Assembly (NCBI RefSeq): GCF_009258045.1
Contig: NZ_CP041166.1
Span: 1,798,001-1,862,000 of the forward strand
Source of the DNA: Sulfurimonas xiamenensis
GTDB taxonomy: Bacteria > Campylobacterota > Campylobacteria > Campylobacterales > Sulfurimonadaceae
DNA length: 64,000 nucleotides
Direction: 5' to 3'
Positions 7,952 through 17,164 of this stretch are shown one piece after another. The position numbers and the translations under genes were made by a program. Each line of letters starts with the position of its first letter. Position 1 is the stretch's first letter. The notes under the pieces were generated by a model that was not told the origin of the DNA, ran no database searches, and saw only the letters and a program-made list of their open reading frames with translations.

Positions 7952-9087
7952 TGAGAACAAAAAAAATTTTACTGGGAGCCTCATTAATTGCGGCCATTTT
8001 CACCACTTTAAGTGCAAAAGGAGTAAATCCTGTACTTGCAATGTTAAATACGCAAGAGAAATTTTTTGTCGTTGAGAGAGAAGACGAATCCTTAGCAATA
8101 ATAGAGCAAGGCATGACAAAAGGCTATTTAACTGGAGTTCATAATATGAACCACGGTGTTGTGAAATTTTATGACAAAGACGGCTATGTTATTTCACGCG
8201 ACGGGTATATAGTAAAATTTGACCCTGAAGCAGAAAAAATACTCAAAGAGCGCAAAACAAGTGACAGCGCTATTGGCTTTACGGTAGCGAAAAATTACAT
8301 AGCTGTTGCAAACTATGCTAAAAAAAGTGTTGATATTTTAGATAGAGATTTGAATCCTATTCAGTCTTTTGAAACAGGTTCAAAAAATGTAGGTATAAAA
8401 AAATATAAAAATTATCTTGTTTTCTCCCAAATGAATAATGACAAAATTACTGTACTAAAAGATAAAAATGAGGGCAAAGATCTACCGCATTTTGAAATAT
8501 ACAAAGAGTTTGAAAATGTTGGAGTTATGCCTTTTGATGCAATGATAAAAAACAACAACTTTATCACAGGATTTTTCAAAAGTGATTTTTTTGGTGTTGT
8601 AGATTTGGATACTATGAAGTACTCAAAAATCAAAATTTTACTTGGAGACAGAAAACCAGTTTTAAAAGTTCCTCATTTTGGATTTTGGAGCATAAGTGAT
8701 GAGAATGTCTTTATTCCTGCAGTTGGAGATAACAAAGTTTTAGTTTACACTTCTGATTTTAAATTTGTAAAAAATATCGAGACAGAAGGTCTTCCGGTCT
8801 TTACTGCACTTAGCCCCGACAAAAAATATATGGCTGTTACATTTAGTGGTGAAAAATTTCCTGTAATTCAAATTATTGATACAAAAACTCTTGAAATTAT
8901 TAAAAGATTTGAATTTGATGGAAAAGTTTTACATATTAGATGGTCGGGTAACAGACCAAATCTTTATGTATCCGTAAACGATACAAATAAAATAGCGGTT
9001 ATAAATACAAAAGATTGGTATCTTTCCCGCGAAATATTTAATGTTAAAAAACCATCAGGTATATTTATTTACGAAGAGGCAAAATAA
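7951..9087 (+). CDS. nirF: Heme d1 biosynthesis protein NirF
   Basis: The 378-residue product has a signal peptide (basic start, then a hydrophobic run ending near TLSA) and a propeller fold related to the d1 domain of NirS. It lacks any CxxCH motif, which argues for NirF rather than NirN. HNMNHGVVKF, near residue 65, resembles the region holding the histidine essential in Paracoccus NirF. NirF acts late in heme d1 synthesis, in the periplasm in most species. It is coupled by TAATG to nirJ and by a one-base overlap to the downstream methyltransferase gene. Confidence 0.9.
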   Translation: MRTKKILLGASLIAAIFTTLSAKGVNPVLAMLNTQEKFFVVEREDESLAIIEQGMTKGYLTGVHNMNHGVVKFYDKDGYVISRDGYIVKFDPEAEKILKERKTSDSAIGFTVAKNYIAVANYAKKSVDILDRDLNPIQSFETGSKNVGIKKYKNYLVFSQMNNDKITVLKDKNEGKDLPHFEIYKEFENVGVMPFDAMIKNNNFITGFFKSDFFGVVDLDTMKYSKIKILLGDRKPVLKVPHFGFWSISDENVFIPAVGDNKVLVYTSDFKFVKNIETEGLPVFTALSPDKKYMAVTFSGEKFPVIQIIDTKTLEIIKRFEFDGKVLHIRWSGNRPNLYVSVNDTNKIAVINTKDWYLSREIFNVKKPSGIFIYEEAK

Positions 9088-9827
9088 TGGGCAAAGTTTA
9101 TTTAACAGGCGCCGGTCCGGGTGATATAGAACTTTTAACCTTAAAAGCATTTAGAGTTATAAAAGAGGCTGATGTTATAATATATGACCGCTTGGCCAAT
9201 CCGGATATCCTAAAAGAGGCAAAAAATGGCTGCCATTTTGTTTATGTAGGAAAAGAAGATGGCAAACATATTGTTCCTCAAGATGATATTAATGAAATAA
9301 TTTATCAAAATTCATTAAAACATGAAAATGTAGTTCGCTTAAAAGGAGGGGATCCTTTTGTATTTGGACGCGGCGGAGAAGAGGCGCTTTATCTTCAAGA
9401 GCGCGGAATTAAATATGACATAATCCCCGGAATAACATCTGCCATAAGCGCTCCTGCATATGCCGGAATACCTGTGACACATAGGGGTGTTGCAGTTAGT
9501 TTTAGAGTTGTAACAGGACATGAATCTCCAAATAAAAAAGAGTCCCAAATTCCTTGGAAAAATTTCAAAACTGATGATACTATTGTTTTTTTAATGGGTC
9601 TGCACAACCTTCCGGAAATATCTAAAAAGCTTATAGAGGTTGGCAAACCAAATGATTATCCATGTGCTGTTATATCAAAAGGAACAACAAAAGAGCAAAT
9701 TGTAGTTGTAGGAACACTTGAAAATATAGTTGAAAAAACAAATGATATTCCTACTCCTGCACTTATAGTTGTCGGCAAAGTAGTACAATTAAGAGAACAG
9801 TTAAAATGGTTTGGAGAAAATGTCTAA
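9087..9827 (+). CDS. nirE: Uroporphyrinogen-III C-methyltransferase (NirE/CobA type)
   Basis: The 246-residue protein uses S-adenosylmethionine to methylate uroporphyrinogen III twice, giving precorrin-2. It has the SUMT signatures VYLTGAGPGDIELLTLKA at the start, YDRL, and VRLKGGDPFVFGRGGEEA near residue 85, plus the conserved PGITSAISAPAYAGIPVTHRG region. Its product feeds the precorrin-2 dehydrogenase encoded at 852. The name nirE is given for its place in the nir operon; it could equally be called cobA and may also serve siroheme and cobalamin. It overlaps the following sensor kinase gene by 8 bases. Confidence 0.93.
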   Translation: MGKVYLTGAGPGDIELLTLKAFRVIKEADVIIYDRLANPDILKEAKNGCHFVYVGKEDGKHIVPQDDINEIIYQNSLKHENVVRLKGGDPFVFGRGGEEALYLQERGIKYDIIPGITSAISAPAYAGIPVTHRGVAVSFRVVTGHESPNKKESQIPWKNFKTDDTIVFLMGLHNLPEISKKLIEVGKPNDYPCAVISKGTTKEQIVVVGTLENIVEKTNDIPTPALIVVGKVVQLREQLKWFGENV

Positions 9828-11349
9828 ACACCTTAATACTTCAGAAGCAGTGCTAATTGCACCAAATATCTACTGGGTTGGTATGCACTTAAAAGATGAT
9901 CCTTTTCAGTGCCATCCCTACCTTATAAAAAATGCAAACGAATCGATTCTTATTGATCCAGGTTCCATGCTTGAGTTTGAAGAGACAATAAGAAAAGTAA
10001 AAAGCATTATTGATATTAATGCCGTCAAATATATTATACTGCATCATCAAGATCCAGACTTAGCAGCTGCAGTTCCGGAGATTGAAAAGCTTATCAACAG
10101 AGCAGATCTGCAGATAGTAACCCACTCTAGAATATCTCTTTTAATTAAACACTATCTAATAACATCAAGCTACTATAATATAGACAAAAACAACTATACT
10201 CTGCTAACTTCAAACGGTTTAAAACTAGATTTTTTGACAACACCATACTGTCACTCTCCCGGTGCATTTGTAACATACGAACCAGATTCAAAGGTTCTGT
10301 TTTCAGGTGATATTTTTGGAGGTCTTGAAGAGTCTTGGGATTTTTATGCAGATGAGACATATTTTGAAAAAGCAAAACTTTTTCATAAGGAGTATATGCC
10401 GAGTAAAGATATTTTTAATTATGCTCTTTCTAAAATAGAAAAACTTGATATCAATTTAATAGCACCTCAACATGGTTCTATGATAGAGAAAAAATATATC
10501 CCAAAATTGATTGAAGATATGAAAAATCTTGATTGTGGGTTATATATAGAAGAGAAGTATAATCAAGAATTAATAGACATTATAAAAGAGCTGCAAAAGA
10601 AAGAGCGCGCTTTAAAAGAGCGTAACTTACTTCTTTTTGAACAGTCAAAAAGAGCAGAAATCGGTGAAATGATTGGAAATATAGCACATCAATGGCGGCA
10701 GCCTTTAGCAATTATCAACACTTCATTAGCAATCTTAAAAGAAAAAAACAGAGCAGGATTGCTTAACGAAGATGAGATAGCTGATAAATTAGAAAAAATG
10801 GAAAAACGCGTTATATATATGTCTGAAACGATAGAAGATTTTATGACTTACTATACCCCAAACAAAGAGAAATCTTGGTTTAGCGTATGCGAAGCTGTAG
10901 AAAAAGCGCTTGACATTGTAAATATAAAATCTAATGAAAGAGGCGTTAAATTAAATCTTTTCATTAATAATGAATATAAAATTTATGGACTAATAAATGA
11001 GTTTATTCAAGTAATAGTCTCAATTTTATCCAATATAAATGATTTAATAACAATAAAAAATTTAAAAAATACAGATGTAAAAATCTCACTTTATAGAGAT
11101 TCTGACTATGCAACTCTTACAATAGAGGATAATTGTGGAGGGATTAATGAAAAAAATTTAAATAAAATATTTGATCCCTATTTTACTACAAAACATAAAT
11201 CAATGGGAACCGGTCTTGGTCTGCATATAGCAAAAATGATTATAGAAGAGAATATGAATGGCTCTTTAAATGCAAAAAACATATATAATATTAACAATGA
11301 AAAAATTGGAGCAAAATTTACCATAAAGATGAGAAATGAAAATCAATAA
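9820..11349 (+). CDS. Sensor histidine kinase with N-terminal diiron metallo-beta-lactamase (ODP-like) domain
   Basis: Residues 1 to about 235 form a flavodiiron-type metallo-beta-lactamase domain. All six expected metal ligands can be placed: H76, D78, D80 (HHQDPD), H145 (CHSPGAF), D164 (FSGDIF) and H218 (PQHGSM). Asp78 replaces the usual Glu. There is no flavodoxin domain. A coiled linker (about 245-280) leads to a kinase core with the phospho-accepting H290 (GNIAHQWRQPL), then DNCGGI, FDPYFTTK and GTGLGL ATP-site motifs. No membrane helix is seen, so it is cytoplasmic. The ATG at 9820 is preferred over TTG at 9811 because GGAG precedes it. Similar ODP domains bind oxygen in chemoreceptors; oxygen or nitric oxide sensing is an inference. 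It overlaps the regulator gene by 14 bases. Confidence 0.85.
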   Translation: MSKHLNTSEAVLIAPNIYWVGMHLKDDPFQCHPYLIKNANESILIDPGSMLEFEETIRKVKSIIDINAVKYIILHHQDPDLAAAVPEIEKLINRADLQIVTHSRISLLIKHYLITSSYYNIDKNNYTLLTSNGLKLDFLTTPYCHSPGAFVTYEPDSKVLFSGDIFGGLEESWDFYADETYFEKAKLFHKEYMPSKDIFNYALSKIEKLDINLIAPQHGSMIEKKYIPKLIEDMKNLDCGLYIEEKYNQELIDIIKELQKKERALKERNLLLFEQSKRAEIGEMIGNIAHQWRQPLAIINTSLAILKEKNRAGLLNEDEIADKLEKMEKRVIYMSETIEDFMTYYTPNKEKSWFSVCEAVEKALDIVNIKSNERGVKLNLFINNEYKIYGLINEFIQVIVSILSNINDLITIKNLKNTDVKISLYRDSDYATLTIEDNCGGINEKNLNKIFDPYFTTKHKSMGTGLGLHIAKMIIEENMNGSLNAKNIYNINNEKIGAKFTIKMRNENQ

Positions 11350-12025
11350 AATTAAAGATATATCTATTCTACTGGCTGAAGATGAAACAGAATTGCGTGA
11401 AACTCTATCTGAATATTTGCAGATATTTTTTAGCAGAGTTTATACGGCAGCATGTGGAAATGAAGCGTATGATATTTATAAACAAAAGAGACCAAATATT
11501 ATTTTAACAGATATCTATATGCCCAATCTTGATGGGCTTGATATGATTGCCAAAATAAGAAAGGATGATCAAGAGACCAAAATTATTGTAATAAGTGCTC
11601 ACTCTGAGCAGGAGAAACTTCTTAAAGCAATAAAACTTCATCTTGAAACATACCTTATCAAACCAATAAAAACGGATGTATTAAAGCAGGTACTCTTTGA
11701 CACAGTAGAATTAATCCGAAAAACTACAAATCGAACTTATATTAATGATACTACTTACTGGGATAATGACACAAATACACTTTGGACTGGCTCTAAAGAG
11801 ATTAAACTTAGAAAAATGGAAAATTTACTCTTAAAACTACTTTTTTCTCAGCCCAACCACTGCTTTTCTGCCGAAGAAATTTTTAAATTTCTTCACGAAG
11901 GAAAAGAGAAAAAAGAGTTTTCAATGCATGCCATAACATCACTTATGAAAAGAATTCGTACAAAACTTCCAGATAATACTATTCACAATATATATGGGTC
12001 TGGGTATAAAATAACTCCTATGTAG
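11336..12025 (+). CDS. OmpR-type response regulator paired with the diiron sensor kinase
   Basis: The 229-residue protein has an N-terminal receiver domain with acidic E15-D16, phospho-acceptor D59 (ILTDIYMP), the SAHSE Ser switch and the KP pair (LIKPIKT). From about residue 130 a winged-helix DNA-binding domain of the OmpR type follows and ends with IYGSGYKI. Overlap with the kinase gene makes the pair a dedicated two-component system. Being last in the nirCJFE operon, it most likely controls denitrification genes, though its binding sites are unknown. A short AT-rich hairpin follows near 12026-12041, between this gene and the convergent Sel1 gene. Confidence 0.9.
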   Translation: MKINKIKDISILLAEDETELRETLSEYLQIFFSRVYTAACGNEAYDIYKQKRPNIILTDIYMPNLDGLDMIAKIRKDDQETKIIVISAHSEQEKLLKAIKLHLETYLIKPIKTDVLKQVLFDTVELIRKTTNRTYINDTTYWDNDTNTLWTGSKEIKLRKMENLLLKLLFSQPNHCFSAEEIFKFLHEGKEKKEFSMHAITSLMKRIRTKLPDNTIHNIYGSGYKITPM

Positions 12026-12047
12026 AGATTTTAAAAAATCTTTACTA

Positions 12048-12749
12048 CTAATATTTTTCTAATTTATACTCTTTATAAAGTATTTCTGCCTCTTTATCTC
12101 CAATATCAATAGCTTTTTGCGCCCACTTTTTTGCTTTATCAAACTCTTCTAATTGACAATATAGTTCTGCAAGAAGATAATAGGCACTCTCATCTCCGTC
12201 TTTCGCATTTTTTTCAAGCCACTTAGAAGCCTCTTCAAACTTAAGAAGCTGCATATAGATTCGCCCAACATTTTGTTCGGCTTTTTGATGTCCTGCACTT
12301 GCGGCACGCTCCAGTAACTCTACACATTTTGTTACATTTGCATCAACTCCATCACCGTTATAATACATAAGCGCAAGATTGTATTGGGCATTAGAATTGT
12401 TTTGTTCAGATGATTTACTTAAATACTCAAACGCTTTTTTTGTATCTTTTTTAACATTGTTACCTCCCAAATAGATCATACCAAGATCATATTGAGCTGC
12501 AGAATTGTTGCCATATGCTGCCTTTTGCAGCCAATATATAGATTTATCAATATTTTTTTCTACTCCCAAGCCATTTGCGTAGAGATAACTAAGAGCGCTC
12601 TGTGCCGTTGTATCACCCTCTTTTGCACTCTTTTCATATAACTCAAAGGCTCTGACATAATCACTTTTTTTAAAAGCTTCTAGGGCTTCTTTGTTATCTG
12701 CTTCCAAAGTAAGCAACAATATAATTCCAACCAATATAAGTTTTAACAT
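12048..12749 (-). CDS. Exported Sel1/TPR-repeat protein
   Basis: A 233-residue protein with an N-terminal hydrophobic signal and about five Sel1-like repeats, recognisable from A-x-x-x-L-x-x-x-Y-x-x-G patterns such as QSALSYLYANGLGVEKN, QYDLGMIYLGGNNV and QYNLALMYYNGDGV. Such repeats form helical scaffolds for protein contacts and, in Helicobacter, occur in the Cys-rich Hcp proteins; here the cysteine pattern of that group is absent. Role unknown. It converges with the response regulator gene and lies 24 bases downstream of the symporter gene on the same strand. Confidence 0.8.
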   Translation of the reverse strand: MLKLILVGIILLLTLEADNKEALEAFKKSDYVRAFELYEKSAKEGDTTAQSALSYLYANGLGVEKNIDKSIYWLQKAAYGNNSAAQYDLGMIYLGGNNVKKDTKKAFEYLSKSSEQNNSNAQYNLALMYYNGDGVDANVTKCVELLERAASAGHQKAEQNVGRIYMQLLKFEEASKWLEKNAKDGDESAYYLLAELYCQLEEFDKAKKWAQKAIDIGDKEAEILYKEYKLEKY

Positions 12750-12773
12750 GCAAACTCTTTTCTTTTTTTACAA

Positions 12774-13997
12774 TTATACATTTTGCTTTTTAATTTTTTG
12801 TAATTGATCAACAATTTTTACAACAACCAAATCAGATGTAACATTTAAAGATGTTCTAGCCATATCTAAAATTCTATCAACTGCAATAATTAAAGCTATA
12901 TATTCAACTGCCAAGCCAAGCTGATTCAAAATAACAACCATCATAACCAAAGAAGCGCTGGGCAAAGCTGCAACGCCGACACTTAGAGCAACAACAGTTA
13001 CTCCTAAAAGAAATTGATCCGCAAAACTTAAATCAACACCTGCCAAATGAGAAATATAAAGAACGGCTATTGTTAAATATGCCGCTGTTCCATCCATAGA
13101 AACCGTTGCTCCAAGAGGAAGAACAAAAGATGCATTTTTTTTATCAACTCCGCCAACCTCCTCTACAACACGCATAGATACAGGAAGTGTTGCTGTACTT
13201 GATGCAGTAGAAAAAGCCATTATCGAAGCTTCGCGAACATCACTCAAATATTTAAAGGGGTTGACACGGCCAAAAAAGCCCAATATCGCAGGTAAAGTTA
13301 CTAGAGCATGAACAAGCAAAACAGATATAACCATCACTACATATTTCCACAACCCAACAATAACATCAACACCTTGCTCAGCGATCACATAAGAGATAAG
13401 ACTAAATACACCTATAGGTGTCATCTTAATAACCCACTCTGCCATTATAAGTATCGCATTTGTTACAGCACTAAAAAAATCAAGCATTAGAAGCTGTCTC
13501 TCTTTTTTCAGGTGCAAAGAGGCTATGGCAAAAAGAGCCGAAAAAACGATAATCTGCATCATAGATCCCTCTGCCAAAGCATGAAATATATTTGTTGGAA
13601 TAAAACTAAGTATCATTGCATCAAAAGAAAACGGCGCTACTTCAGAAGCTTTTAAGTATTCCAAACCTTGCACTGATATCTCATTTCCTATAGGTACAAT
13701 ATTCATAACTGTTATAGCAGTAAGAACTGCCAATGCGGTTGTCAAAAGATATAAGCCAATTGTATTAAGCCCGATATTTTTTAGACTCTGTAAGTTTCCA
13801 AGTCCCATTATAGAGACATATATGCTTGAAAAAACCAGCGGCACTACCAACATTTTTAAAAAACTGATAAAAATCTGCCCTATAACTTGCTGTTTTAGTG
13901 CCATTTCCGGTAAAAAAATTCCAAAAAGCACCCCTAAAACAATCCCTAAAAAAACCAGTCTGTTAGTTGTGGAATACTTTTTAATTTTTTGTATCAT
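12774..13997 (-). CDS. Dicarboxylate/amino acid:cation symporter (DAACS family)
   Basis: The 407-residue membrane protein belongs to the GltP/DctA/SstT family, which couples Na+ or H+ entry to uptake of glutamate, C4-dicarboxylates or serine. Family signatures are seen in the re-entrant loops: AFSTASSTATLPVSM (serine-rich hairpin 1), LPLGATVSMDGTA, and the substrate-binding helix DRILDMARTSLNVTSD. About eight membrane helices are expected. Which substrate is carried cannot be settled from these motifs. It lies 13 bases downstream of mgtE on the same strand. Confidence 0.85.
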   Translation of the reverse strand: MIQKIKKYSTTNRLVFLGIVLGVLFGIFLPEMALKQQVIGQIFISFLKMLVVPLVFSSIYVSIMGLGNLQSLKNIGLNTIGLYLLTTALAVLTAITVMNIVPIGNEISVQGLEYLKASEVAPFSFDAMILSFIPTNIFHALAEGSMMQIIVFSALFAIASLHLKKERQLLMLDFFSAVTNAILIMAEWVIKMTPIGVFSLISYVIAEQGVDVIVGLWKYVVMVISVLLVHALVTLPAILGFFGRVNPFKYLSDVREASIMAFSTASSTATLPVSMRVVEEVGGVDKKNASFVLPLGATVSMDGTAAYLTIAVLYISHLAGVDLSFADQFLLGVTVVALSVGVAALPSASLVMMVVILNQLGLAVEYIALIIAVDRILDMARTSLNVTSDLVVVKIVDQLQKIKKQNV

Positions 13998-14010
13998 AAA
14001 ATCATCAACT

Positions 14011-15339
14011 CTATAATAATATATATGTTGCTAAAGCCAAAAAGCTAAAAAAGCCTACAACATCAGTTACCGTAGTTAAAATTACTGTACTGCCGATTGC
14101 AGGATCAATATCTATTTTTTTAAGAAAAAGAGGAATAGCGGCTCCGAAAAAACCTGCCATTAACAAATTTATCACCATGCTTAAAGCAATAACAACTCCC
14201 AGCATATTTATATTAAACCATATTGCAGCTACTATACCCATAACAACCGCAAAAATCAATCCATTCATAAGCGATATAAGAATCTCTTTTTTAATTATCC
14301 GCATAGCGTCGCCTTTAGAGATCCCTCCAAGAGCCAGCTGTCTTACAACAACTGTTAAGCTTTGTGTTCCCGCATTTCCGCCCATTGAAGCAACAATAGG
14401 CATTAAAACGGCAAGCGCAACCATGCTCTCTAGCGTATCAGCAAAAAGACCAATAACCATTGAGGCAAATATAGCTGTAAAAAGATTTATTCCAAGCCAT
14501 GATGCTCTTTTTTTACCTGCTCTAAATATCTCATCATACTCTTCAGCATCATCATCAACTCCAGCCAAATGATACATCTGCTCAGTTGCATGTTCATTGA
14601 TAATATCATAGATATCATCCGAAGTTATGCGCCCCAGCAAGATTCCATACGCATTGACAATCGGCATAACAGAGAGATCATACTCCTCAAAATAGTGTAC
14701 TACATCTTTAATATTTTCTCTATCTTCTGCTTTTTTAGGCTCAAAACTATCTTCACTCTGTTCTATATTTTCCAATAGTGTTTTTTTAAAATCAAAAACC
14801 AGCAAATCATCCAAGCCAACCGTATAAAGAAGTCTATTATCACTGCTTACAATAAAAAGATTTTGGATATTTTCTATTACTTTGGATTTTCTAAGTTCTG
14901 CAAATCTTCTAATAACATCATGCACAATCTCATTCTTATAAGCCGTGAATATTTCAAGCTGCATATATGCACCGGCTTCCTCTTCTTCATATGTTTGAAG
15001 TTTGATTATCTCTTTTCTGTCCTCTTCATCAAGAGTATCAAAAACTTCAGAAGCAATATTTTCATCAAGCTCTTCAAGTTCATGCATAAAATCAACTTGA
15101 TCATCTGATTCAAGTTCAGATACTGCATGTTTTAACTCATCAACACTGAGATTTTCTACAATATCATCAAAATATCTATCTGGGAGAGCAAGTGCCACAT
15201 CGCCTATTAAATCTTTTGGTACAAGTTTTATTGCTGCACTAAATTCAGCATCATCAAGCTGTTTTAATATTTTTGCTATATCTGAAGGATGGATTTCACT
15301 TCGCTCATGGGCATTTAAGTACTCTTCTAGTTTATTCAT
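14011..15339 (-). CDS. mgtE: Magnesium transporter MgtE
   Basis: The 442-residue protein has the complete MgtE layout: an acidic helical N-domain, two CBS domains at about 130-250 (one half is IVNAYGILLGRITSDDIYDII), a connecting helix, and five membrane helices. Pore signatures include VASMGGNAGTQSL and the Mg-binding Asp in TVTDVVGFFSF. The channel admits Mg2+ down the membrane potential and closes when the cytoplasmic acidic domains bind Mg2+. Length is typical. It appears to be co-transcribed with the downstream symporter. Confidence 0.93.
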   Translation of the reverse strand: MNKLEEYLNAHERSEIHPSDIAKILKQLDDAEFSAAIKLVPKDLIGDVALALPDRYFDDIVENLSVDELKHAVSELESDDQVDFMHELEELDENIASEVFDTLDEEDRKEIIKLQTYEEEEAGAYMQLEIFTAYKNEIVHDVIRRFAELRKSKVIENIQNLFIVSSDNRLLYTVGLDDLLVFDFKKTLLENIEQSEDSFEPKKAEDRENIKDVVHYFEEYDLSVMPIVNAYGILLGRITSDDIYDIINEHATEQMYHLAGVDDDAEEYDEIFRAGKKRASWLGINLFTAIFASMVIGLFADTLESMVALAVLMPIVASMGGNAGTQSLTVVVRQLALGGISKGDAMRIIKKEILISLMNGLIFAVVMGIVAAIWFNINMLGVVIALSMVINLLMAGFFGAAIPLFLKKIDIDPAIGSTVILTTVTDVVGFFSFLALATYILL

Positions 15340-15403
15340 TTTTGCTTTATCTTAATATATAGAATTATTTTTACAATTATACCAAAGCGATTAGGCATAA
15401 AAT

Positions 15404-15874
15404 TTATTTTTCAATCGCTGCTTTAAGTTCTTCTTGTGTTGATGCATAAGATATATCTGCTATTTTTGCATTTTCTATTCTAAAAAAAGTAACTTTACCT
15501 TCTTCATTCGGAACTGTTTTTTTAAATTTACTATTAAAAGTCATATAAATATGATGTCTATACTTTTTAAACTTAGGCAAAATAAACATTTTTCTAAAAA
15601 ATGCAGGTATAGTGCTTAAATCTGCTATAAATACAAGGTTGTGCTTTAACAAATAGGCTTGATTTTGAGATTGTAGATATTCATTTACCAAAACACCCAT
15701 ATCTTTTTCAAAAGTTGCTATAATCAATGTAGTCTGTTTTGGTATTTCAATCTTATTTCCATCAGGCGTTTCATAGTTAAATTCATAAAATTTATCAACA
15801 CAAGATTGTATTTCAATAACTTCAGCATTTACTATTGAAACAATAATAGTTATAAACAATAAAAATTTATTCAT
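15404..15874 (-). CDS. Exported protein of unknown function
   Basis: A 156-residue product with a signal peptide (MNKFLLFITIIVSIVNA). The mature part alternates strands and helices (TTLIIATFEKDMGVLVNEYL; NLVFIADLSTIPAFFRKMF; YMTFN; KVTFFRIENAKI), a pattern that could be a thioredoxin-like fold, but there is no CxxC active site. One Cys remains near residue 25. No family is recognised with confidence. It stands alone, upstream of mgtE on the same strand with a 64-base gap, and diverges from the SYLF-domain gene. Confidence 0.6.
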   Translation of the reverse strand: MNKFLLFITIIVSIVNAEVIEIQSCVDKFYEFNYETPDGNKIEIPKQTTLIIATFEKDMGVLVNEYLQSQNQAYLLKHNLVFIADLSTIPAFFRKMFILPKFKKYRHHIYMTFNSKFKKTVPNEEGKVTFFRIENAKIADISYASTQEELKAAIEK

Positions 15875-15997
15875 ACTTTAATTCCATAATTTACACAAAG
15901 AACAACCTTCTTACTTAATATTTTTTATTATAACTAATTTATCTATTTAAATAAATTATGATATTATTATTTTGACAAATATCAAAGGTGGCGATTG

Positions 15998-16588
15998 ATG
16001 AAACATTTAAAACTTATTTTTAGCTTACTTCTTATTGTTATACTATTCAACGGTTTTTGGTCGGGTAAGAGCAAAAATGAAGTACGCGAAGAGAACAGGC
16101 TTGAGAGGGCAAATCGCATTGAGCAGAGCAACCAAACCCTGCAGTTATTATATAAATATGCCCCAGAAGCAAAAAGAATGGTGTTTCGCTCTTACGGATA
16201 TGCTACATTTAGCAATGTCGGAGTAAATCTTATCCTCCTCTCTGCAGAGGGAGGAAAAGGTCTTGCACATAACAACAAAACAGGAGTAAATACCTATATG
16301 AATATGGCTTCTGGAGGTGTTGGTTTAGGATTGGGCGTGAAAGATTTTAGAGCCGTTTTTCTTTTTGAGAACAAAAAAGCTTATGACACTTTTGTAAACT
16401 CCGGCTGGGAGGCAAATGCACAGGCTGATGCTGCTGCAAAATACGAAGACAAAGGCGGTTCAATCAATGCGGCAATTACTGTTGCTCCGGGTGTAAGACT
16501 CTACAAGCTGACACAAAACGGTTTGGCTCTGCAAGCTACAATTCAAGGAACAAAGTATTGGAGAGATGAAGAGCTAAATAAAAACTAA
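15998..16588 (+). CDS. SYLF/YSC84-like domain protein, exported
   Basis: After a short N-terminal hydrophobic segment the 196-residue protein matches the SYLF (DUF500) family: YGYATFSNVGVNLILLSAEGGKG, split by a following GVGLGLGVKDFRAVFLFENKKAYDTF stretch, then NAQADAAAKYEDKGGS. In eukaryotes this domain binds lipids; in bacteria related proteins are envelope-associated with little known of their role. ATG at 15998 follows AAAGGTGG and is preferred to the TTG one codon upstream. An FNR-like sequence (TTGACAAATATCAA) overlaps the leader but is badly placed for activation. Confidence 0.75.
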   Translation: MKHLKLIFSLLLIVILFNGFWSGKSKNEVREENRLERANRIEQSNQTLQLLYKYAPEAKRMVFRSYGYATFSNVGVNLILLSAEGGKGLAHNNKTGVNTYMNMASGGVGLGLGVKDFRAVFLFENKKAYDTFVNSGWEANAQADAAAKYEDKGGSINAAITVAPGVRLYKLTQNGLALQATIQGTKYWRDEELNKN

Positions 16589-16647
16589 TTTTTGATTAAG
16601 CTAATAAATCCTACAATAGTTTTATCTTAAATTTAAAAGGATATTAG

Positions 16648-17094
16648 ATGAAAAAAATTTTAGTAAGCTTAGCGGCAGTTGTGGCATTAAGCTCTTCAAT
16701 GATGGCTAATGTAAACAATCAAACAGGGTGTGGTCTTGGTTCAATGATTATCAAAGATGATTCAACTGCGATTATGCTGGCACTTCAGGCGACCACAAAC
16801 GGGATTTTCGGAAATCAAACATTTGGTATCACATCAGGAACTTTAGGCTGTGAAAAAACTAAATTCGTTATGAATGAGAGAGCTCAAGAGTTTGTAGCTT
16901 CAAATATGGATCAACTTGCAAAAGAGATTGCTATTGGACACGGTGAAAGTATTGATACTTTAGCAGAACTTTTAGAAATATCTGACAAAGCTACTTTTTG
17001 TGCATCACTTCAAGAAAATTACAATAAAATTTACACAAGCCAAAATGTAGAAATGGCTGATGTACTTGATAACATCTCTGCTACAACTCTATAA
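16648..17094 (+). CDS. DUF3015 family exported protein
   Basis: A 148-residue product with a clear signal peptide (MKKILVSLAAVVALSSSMMA). The mature part starts NNQTGCGLGSMI and includes QTFGITSGTLGC, the signatures of DUF3015, with two further cysteine positions available for disulfides. Members occur in Gram-negative bacteria and are predicted periplasmic or outer-membrane associated, with no function assigned. A good ribosome site (AAAGGA) precedes the start. A perfect 11-bp hairpin follows the stop. Confidence 0.85.
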   Translation: MKKILVSLAAVVALSSSMMANVNNQTGCGLGSMIIKDDSTAIMLALQATTNGIFGNQTFGITSGTLGCEKTKFVMNERAQEFVASNMDQLAKEIAIGHGESIDTLAELLEISDKATFCASLQENYNKIYTSQNVEMADVLDNISATTL

Positions 17095-17100
17095 AAACAG

Positions 17101-17129
17101 ATAACCAAACATATTTTTTGTTTGGTTAT
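17101..17129 (+). terminator. Hairpin terminator after the DUF3015 gene
   Basis: ATAACCAAACA (17101-17111) pairs perfectly with TGTTTGGTTAT (17119-17129), with a loop of T-rich bases. The downstream T run is interrupted (ACCCTATTTTC), so it may be a weak terminator. Confidence 0.6.
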
Positions 17130-17164
17130 ACCCTATTTTCGGATATTAATTTTAGGATTTTTTC

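Noticed and set aside
7951-9087. NirN instead of NirF for the d1-like propeller protein
   Set aside because: NirN carries a cytochrome c domain; no CxxCH motif is present here.
15972-15985. FNR-like TTGACAAATATCAA before the SYLF-domain gene
   Set aside because: One mismatch, and its centre is only about 20 bases from the start codon, overlapping the ribosome site, so it cannot act as a normal activation site.
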